A stretch of DNA of 64,000 bases, taken from Mesobacterium_A hydrothermale (GTDB lineage Bacteria > Pseudomonadota > Alphaproteobacteria > Rhodobacterales > Rhodobacteraceae). Every line of letters starts with the position of its first letter. Position 1 is the first letter of the stretch. The stretch covers positions 124,001 to 188,000 of the forward strand of contig NZ_JAYLLH010000002.1 in assembly GCF_035818635.1 (NCBI RefSeq). Reading direction: 5' to 3'. The position numbers and the translations under genes were made by a program. Shown piece by piece: positions 59,206 to 64,000 of the stretch. The notes under the pieces were generated by a model. That model was not told the origin of the DNA and made no database searches. It saw only the letters and a list, made by a program, of their open reading frames with translations.

Positions 59206-60752
59206 TGGCAACCAATTGGTTCGATAGGGCCATCGCCACCGTGGCGCCCCGCACGGCGGCCCGCCGTGTCCTCGCCAGGCAAGCCTTCGACACCTTGGCG
59301 CGGGGCTATGACGGCGCGGCCAAGGGGCGGCGCACCGAGGGCTGGCGCGCGCCGGGCAGTTCCGCCGACACCGAGATCAGCATCGCCGGGGCGCTGCTGC
59401 GCGACCGGATGCGTGATCTGGTGCGCAACAACCCGCATGCGGCCAAGGCCGTGGCGGTGTTGGTCAACAACATCGTCGGGGCCGGCATCATGCCGCGCGC
59501 GGCCAGCGGCGATGACAAGCTGGACCGCACGGTAGACGCGCTCTTTGCCCGCTGGTCGGAGGCCGCAGACGCCGATGGCCAGCTCGACTTCTACGGGCTG
59601 CAGACGCTGATCTGCCGCGAGATGGTCGAGGCGGGCGAGGTTCTGGTGCGCCGACGCCTGCGCCGATCCTCGGACGGGCTGCCGGTGCCGCTGCAATTGC
59701 AGGTGCTCGAGGCCGACTTTCTCGACGCCACCAAAACCGGATCCATCGGCAATGGCCGCCTCGTGCAGGGCATCGAGTTCGACGCGATCGGCAAGCGCCG
59801 GGCCTATTGGCTGCATGCCGAACATCCGGGCGACGCCTATGGCGCGTTGCGCGGTGGCACCAACAGCCGCCCGGTCCCGGCGATCGACATTGCCCATGTC
59901 TATGAAAAACAGCGCACGCAGGCACGCGGCGTTCCCTGGGGCGCGCCAGTGATCCGCAGTTTGCGCGATCTCGACGATTACGAGGTGGCCGAAATCGTCC
60001 GCAAAAAGACCGAGGCCTGTGTTACCGCCATCGTGTTTGGCGACGACGAAGCCCAGCAGGGTATCGCGCCCGCCGTTGTCGATGCCGATGGCAACCGGGT
60101 GGAACAGTTCGAGCCGGGGCTGATCGCCTATGCGCGCGGCGGCAAGGACATCCGCTTCAATCAACCTTCGGCCACCGGCGGCTACGGAGACTACAAGCGG
60201 GCCAGCCTGCACACGATCTCGGCCGGCTTCCGCGTGCCTTACGAGCTGCTCACCGGGGATCTCAGCCAGGTCAACTACTCCTCGATCCGCGCGGGGCTGG
60301 TCGAGTTCCGCCGGATGATCGACGCCGTGCAATGGCAGCTCTTCATCCCGATGCTCTGCGCGCCGGTCTGGCGCTGGTTCACCGAGGCCGCATGGGCGGC
60401 GGGCCGGATCCCGACGCCGGATGTGCCGGTCGAATGGTCGCCGCCGAAGTTCGAAGCGGTCGATCCGCAGAAGGACGCGATGGCGAACCTCTTGTCGATC
60501 CGCTCGGGCACCATGACGCTGGCCGAGGTGATCGCCCAACAGGGCCGCAATCCCGACGCTGTGCTGGCGGAGATCGCCGCGACCAATGCAAAGCTCGACG
60601 CGCTCGGGCTGGTGCTCGACAGCGACCCGCGCCGCGTCACCAAGACCGGCAGCGCGCAGACAAGCGACCCGACAAACGAACCGGCTGACCCCAAACCCAC
60701 CACGGATCCAGAAACCGATCCGGCGCAGGCCGAGCCCGACCAACAGGACTAA
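59205..60752 (+). CDS. phage portal protein (lambda family)
   Basis: A 515-residue portal protein. Family blocks include RDRMRDLVRNNPHAAKAVAV, VNNIVGAGIMPRA, REMVEAGEVLVRRRLR and YELLTGDLSQVNYSSIRAGL. The N-terminal WFDRAIATVAPRTAARR fits the lambda portal class. It forms the dodecameric DNA entry ring. The C-terminal ~60 residues are Pro/Thr/Asp-rich and likely disordered. It follows the gpW-like gene without a gap. Confidence 0.95.
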   Translation: MATNWFDRAIATVAPRTAARRVLARQAFDTLARGYDGAAKGRRTEGWRAPGSSADTEISIAGALLRDRMRDLVRNNPHAAKAVAVLVNNIVGAGIMPRAASGDDKLDRTVDALFARWSEAADADGQLDFYGLQTLICREMVEAGEVLVRRRLRRSSDGLPVPLQLQVLEADFLDATKTGSIGNGRLVQGIEFDAIGKRRAYWLHAEHPGDAYGALRGGTNSRPVPAIDIAHVYEKQRTQARGVPWGAPVIRSLRDLDDYEVAEIVRKKTEACVTAIVFGDDEAQQGIAPAVVDADGNRVEQFEPGLIAYARGGKDIRFNQPSATGGYGDYKRASLHTISAGFRVPYELLTGDLSQVNYSSIRAGLVEFRRMIDAVQWQLFIPMLCAPVWRWFTEAAWAAGRIPTPDVPVEWSPPKFEAVDPQKDAMANLLSIRSGTMTLAEVIAQQGRNPDAVLAEIAATNAKLDALGLVLDSDPRRVTKTGSAQTSDPTNEPADPKPTTDPETDPAQAEPDQQD

Positions 60753-60757
60753 CCAAC

Positions 60758-62824
60758 ATGGACACGATGATCGAAATCCCGGCCCTGCGCCGGATGGCGG
60801 AGCTTGCGCCGAACACGGCCGATACCGAGGCCCGCACCGTCGAGGTGATCTGGTCGGCGGGGGCGCGGGTGCGCCGCTCGACCCTCTTCGGCGAGCCCTA
60901 TGACGAAGAACTGAGCCTCGATCCAGACCATGTGCGGCTGGACCGTCTGAACGCGGGCGCGCCGTTTCTGAAGGTGCACGAGATCGACACGCTGGATGCG
61001 GTGATCGGCTCGGTCGTGCCGGGCTCGGCCCGGATCGAAAACGGCCGGGGCATTGCGCTCGTGCGCATCAGCGAACGCGCCGATGTCGAACCGATCTGGC
61101 GCGACATCCAGGCCGGGCACATCCGCGCTGTGTCCATCGGATACCAGGTCCACCGCTTCGAGGTCTCGAAGCCCGAGTCGGGCCGCGAGCTCTGGCGCGC
61201 GGTCGACTGGACGCCCTTCGAGGTCTCCGCCGTGCCCGTTGGCGCGGACCCTGCTGCGGGATTCCGTGCCCAATCCCCACTTCACGACTGCGTCCTCCAT
61301 CGCCGGGACGTGCAACCCACCATCACAGGAGCCATCCCGATGAGCGACAAGACCGAGACCCCGGCCACCGACGCCGCAACCCGCACCACCCCCCAGCCGA
61401 CCGAACCGGTCGCGACCGAGGACACCGCCATGCCCGAGCCGAAAACCCCCGCGACGGAACCGCAAACGGCTGCGGTCGAGACCCGTTCCCAGCCGAAAGC
61501 GCAGAAGCCTGAGGTCACCCCGGCGCCTGACGCCGAAGCCGTCGCCACCCGCGCGCGCGAAGCGGAACGCAACCGGGTCTCCACCATCTACGATCTGGCC
61601 GGCCGCCTGAACCTCGAGCGCAGCTTTGCCGAGGATCTGGTGAAACGCGGCACGGATATCGACGAGGCGCGCCGCCTGATCCTGGACCAGGTCGCTGCCA
61701 AATCCGAAGAAACCCGCACCTTCAGCCAGGTGTCGATCCCGCTCGGTGGCCGCGATGAGGCGATCACCCGCCGCGAGGCCGTCGCGAACGCGCTCCTGCA
61801 CCGCTACAGCCCGACGCTCTTCGAGCTCGAGGACGCCGCGCGGCAATATCGCGGCATGACGCTGCTGGAACTGGCCCGCGAAAGCCTCGGCAATGCCGGG
61901 GTCAATACGCGGGGCCTCTCGCGCGATGAGGTGGCCACGCGCGCGTTGCACTCGACCTCGGACTTCCCCGAGATCCTGTCGGCGGTCACCAACAAGACCC
62001 TGCGGCAGGCCTATGAGGCCTATCCCCGCACCTTCATGCTGTTCTGCCGCCAGGTGCTCGCCACCGACTTCAAGGCCATGCACCGGGTCCAGCTCGGCGA
62101 GGCGCCGCAGTTGCTGGAAGTCGGCGAAAGTGGCGAGTTCAAGCGCGGCACGTTGGGCGAGAGCAAGGAAAGCTACAAGGTCAAGACCTATGGCCGCGTG
62201 GTCGCCATCACCCGCCAGACGCTGATCAACGACGATCTCGACGCCTTCACCCGGATCCCGGCGATGTACGGCAACTCCATCGCCCAGCTGGAAAGCGACG
62301 TGGTCTGGGGCATCATCACTGCAAACCCTTTGATGGCCGATGGCAATGCGCTGTTCCACGCCACCCACAAGAACCTCGCCGGCACCGGCGCTGCGCTCGA
62401 CGTAACCAGCGTGGGGACGGCGCGGGCCGCGATGGCCAAGCAGACCGGGCTCGACAAGAAGATGGTGCTGAACGTGCGCCCCGCCTACCTGATCGTGCCG
62501 GCGGCGCTGGAGTTGAAGGCCGAGCAGTTGGTCGCCCAGAACCTCGTGCCCGCCGCGACGGCCAGCGTGGTGCCGCAATCGATCCGCACGCTCACCCCGA
62601 TCAGCGAACCGCGCCTCGATGCCGCCAGCGCAACGGCCTGGTACCTGGCGGCGAGCCCGAACCAGATCGACACCATCGAATACGCCTATCTCGAGGGTCA
62701 GCAGGGTGCCTATATCGAGACCCGCAACGGCTTCGACGTGGACGGCGTCGAGATCAAGTGCCGCCTCGACTTCGGCGCCAAGGCCATCGACTGGCGCGGC
62801 CTCTACAAGAACCCCGGCGCGTGA
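60758..62824 (+). CDS. prohead protease - major capsid fusion protein
   Basis: A 688-residue fusion. Residues ~15-175 resemble the S14/U35 prohead protease (RTVEVIWSAGARVRRSTLFG, HEIDTLDAVIGSVVPG, SIGYQVHRFEV). A low-complexity linker (T/P/E/A, residues ~190-260) precedes the major capsid domain (AEDLVKRGTDIDEARRLILD, GESKESYKVKTYGRVVAITR, WGIITANPLMADGNALFHAT, KTGLDKKMVLNVRP-like). An AGGAG at 61327-61331 lies 8 nt before an in-frame ATG at 61340 (codon 195), so a separate capsid/scaffold product may also be made. Fusion proteins of this form are known in related phages. Confidence 0.93.
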   Translation: MDTMIEIPALRRMAELAPNTADTEARTVEVIWSAGARVRRSTLFGEPYDEELSLDPDHVRLDRLNAGAPFLKVHEIDTLDAVIGSVVPGSARIENGRGIALVRISERADVEPIWRDIQAGHIRAVSIGYQVHRFEVSKPESGRELWRAVDWTPFEVSAVPVGADPAAGFRAQSPLHDCVLHRRDVQPTITGAIPMSDKTETPATDAATRTTPQPTEPVATEDTAMPEPKTPATEPQTAAVETRSQPKAQKPEVTPAPDAEAVATRAREAERNRVSTIYDLAGRLNLERSFAEDLVKRGTDIDEARRLILDQVAAKSEETRTFSQVSIPLGGRDEAITRREAVANALLHRYSPTLFELEDAARQYRGMTLLELARESLGNAGVNTRGLSRDEVATRALHSTSDFPEILSAVTNKTLRQAYEAYPRTFMLFCRQVLATDFKAMHRVQLGEAPQLLEVGESGEFKRGTLGESKESYKVKTYGRVVAITRQTLINDDLDAFTRIPAMYGNSIAQLESDVVWGIITANPLMADGNALFHATHKNLAGTGAALDVTSVGTARAAMAKQTGLDKKMVLNVRPAYLIVPAALELKAEQLVAQNLVPAATASVVPQSIRTLTPISEPRLDAASATAWYLAASPNQIDTIEYAYLEGQQGAYIETRNGFDVDGVEIKCRLDFGAKAIDWRGLYKNPGA
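61327..61342 (+). promoter_or_regulatory. internal ribosome binding site and start inside the capsid fusion gene
   Basis: AGGAG (61327-61331) stands 8 nt before ATG 61340, which is in frame at codon 195, at the boundary between protease and linker. This is the position where lambda-like phages start an internal scaffold protein. Confidence 0.55.
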
Positions 62825-62903
62825 GCCGGACCAATCCTGACATCTCACTTCTGACGGGCGGTCCAATCGGGCCGCCCATTCCCGTTTGAAAAGGATCCCG
62901 CAC

Positions 62904-63239
62904 ATGAAGAACTACGTCCAGCCCGGCAATACCATCACGCTCACCGCGCCTTATGCGGTCACCTCCGGCGATGGCCTGCTCGTCGGCTCCATCTTTGGCG
63001 TGGCCGCCGGGGACGCCGGCAATGGCGAGACCGTCGAGGTCGCTCTCACCGGTGTCTTTGATCTCAAGAAGGTCGCGTCCCAGGCGTGGTCCGCCGGTGA
63101 CAAGGTCTATTGGGACAACACCAACAAGGAGGCCACCAAGACCGCCACGGCGAATACCCTGATCGGTGTCGCCATCGAAGCGGTTGCAGGCGGCGCGGGC
63201 GACGTGATCGGCCGGGTGCGCCTGAACGCGAGCTTCTGA
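62904..63239 (+). CDS. DUF2190 phage head protein
   Basis: A 111-residue protein starting at ATG 62904 (AAGGA upstream). It has TLTAPYAVTSGDGLLVGSIF and WSAGDKVYWDNTNKEATKTA, the DUF2190 pattern of small beta-rich head decoration or capsid-fibre proteins. Its stop overlaps the next gene as TGATG. Confidence 0.9.
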   Translation: MKNYVQPGNTITLTAPYAVTSGDGLLVGSIFGVAAGDAGNGETVEVALTGVFDLKKVASQAWSAGDKVYWDNTNKEATKTATANTLIGVAIEAVAGGAGDVIGRVRLNASF

Positions 63240-63550
63240 TGACGGCGTTCTCCGCCGTCGTGGATGCGCTGTTCAACGACCCCAACATCGGGCGCGAGGC
63301 GATCTACACCTCCGCGGGCGGCAATCCCGCACTGGTGCGCGTTGTCGCCCGGCAAGCAGATGCCATCACCGACTTCGGCGATGCGCGGATCTGGTCGGAA
63401 ACGACAAGGGTGGACCTGCGCGTGTCCGAGGTTGCGACCCCGCGTCCCGGCGACCGGATCGAAATCGACGGCGAGGCCTTCCTCATCCAGGGCGAGCCCG
63501 TCCGGGACCGCGAGCGGCTCGTCTGGACTGTCGATCTGCGACCAGCATGA
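63239..63550 (+). CDS. phage head-tail attachment protein
   Basis: A 103-residue protein: VVDALFNDPNIGREAIYTSA, RIWSETTRVDLRVSEVA and PRPGDRIEIDGEAFLIQGEP suit the FII/Phage_attach type of head-tail joining protein. It overlaps the next start as ATGA. It would cap the head before tail joining. Confidence 0.85.
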   Translation: MTAFSAVVDALFNDPNIGREAIYTSAGGNPALVRVVARQADAITDFGDARIWSETTRVDLRVSEVATPRPGDRIEIDGEAFLIQGEPVRDRERLVWTVDLRPA

Positions 63551-64000
63551 AGCTGAAACTGGATGTCACCCCCGACCTCGTCGCCGCCATGGCTGCCGAG
63601 GTGAAGGCGGGCGAGAAGGCCGTCACCGCCGCCATGCGCGAGGCCGGGACCGGGCTCAAGACCGCCTGGCGCGGGCAGATCACGGGCGCCGGGCTGGGCC
63701 GGCGGCTGGCGAATTCGATCCGGAGCCAGACCTACCCGAAGGCCGGCGAGAGCCTGAACGCGGCCGCGCTCGTGTGGTCCAAGGCCCCGGTCATCGTCGG
63801 CGCCCATGACACCGGCCCGCTGATCCGCTCGCGCGACGGCTTCTGGCTGGCGATCCCGCTGCCCGCCGCCGGCAAGGGGCGGCGCGGGGCAAAGCTGACG
63901 CCCGGCGAATGGGAACGGCGGAGGGGAATGCGCCTGCGCTTTGTCTATCGCCGACGCGGTCCCAGCCTGCTGATCGCCGACGGTCGGCTCAACACCAAGG
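63547..64000 (+). CDS. DUF6441-like phage protein (3' end outside window)
   Basis: 151 codons are visible from ATG 63547. The sequence starts MKLKLDVTPDLVAAMAAEVK and contains RRLANSIRSQTYPKAGESLN and APVIVGAHDTGPLIRSRDGF. It matches a family in rhodobacterial phages I know as DUF6441 (name from memory), usually located among head-tail genes. It continues beyond the window edge. Confidence 0.75.
   Translation, partial: MKLKLDVTPDLVAAMAAEVKAGEKAVTAAMREAGTGLKTAWRGQITGAGLGRRLANSIRSQTYPKAGESLNAAALVWSKAPVIVGAHDTGPLIRSRDGFWLAIPLPAAGKGRRGAKLTPGEWERRRGMRLRFVYRRRGPSLLIADGRLNTK

Overview
The window comes from a high-GC alphaproteobacterium, most likely a marine member of the Rhodobacteraceae (Roseobacter group). 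Reasons: a complete DMSP lyase DddP, the glnB-glnA pair, an oxyR/katG pair, a short Hint-domain protein, and a prophage of a type common in this family (serine recombinase with DUF2924, GpA-family terminase, fused protease-capsid). Family names come from reading the protein sequences; no database search was possible.

Region 1 (1-29.7 kb) is chromosomal core. From the left: the end of a glycosyltransferase gene, the biotin transporter bioY, a NUDIX hydrolase, dddP divergent from a DUF3445 gene, then a 6-kb stretch (4.8-11.1 kb) of minus-strand genes. Three of these (4853, 5841, 7483) look like paralogues of one another, two small ones (9239, 9646) like paralogues of each other, and a MltB-type lytic transglycosylase and a polytopic membrane protein sit among them. 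Next come glnA and glnB with a candidate sigma-54 promoter, a DUF2314 protein, the NAD(P)HX repair enzyme, a Hint protein, tRNA-Leu(UAG), oxyR divergent from katG, an OmpA/BON envelope protein, an HhH protein and an AEC transporter. A tightly overlapping cluster follows: D-Ala-D-Ala carboxypeptidase, thymidylate kinase, DNA polymerase III delta', TatD and a metallo-beta-lactamase-fold hydrolase. A SPOR lipoprotein and tRNA-Ser(UGA) close the region.

Region 2 (30.1-36.3 kb) is a five-gene minus-strand defence operon whose genes overlap or nearly touch: a D12-class adenine methyltransferase, a large Eco57I-like N6 methyltransferase, a 188-residue protein of unknown function, an McrB-like GTPase without the usual N-terminal DNA-binding domain, and an McrC-like nuclease subunit. 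The layout suggests a multi-subunit restriction-modification system that uses McrBC machinery. Repeats upstream of the first gene may be its operator.

Region 3 (36.7-64 kb) is a prophage or phage-derived element running off the right edge. It begins with a serine recombinase cassette on the minus strand and an unplaced 724-residue cargo protein. The plus-strand early genes are a Com-like zinc finger, a sigma-like regulator, a Sak4-like ATPase, a putative single-strand-binding protein, a DEAD/DEAH helicase, a Cas4-like nuclease, a primase-helicase and a RuvC-like resolvase. Eight copies of AACTCCT beside the primase-helicase gene are a candidate replication origin. Two DNA methyltransferase genes follow; the second lies on DNA that appears to code in two frames. 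The late genes are terminase small and large subunits, head-tail joining protein, portal, protease-capsid fusion, DUF2190 head protein, a head-tail adaptor and a DUF6441-like protein cut by the window edge.
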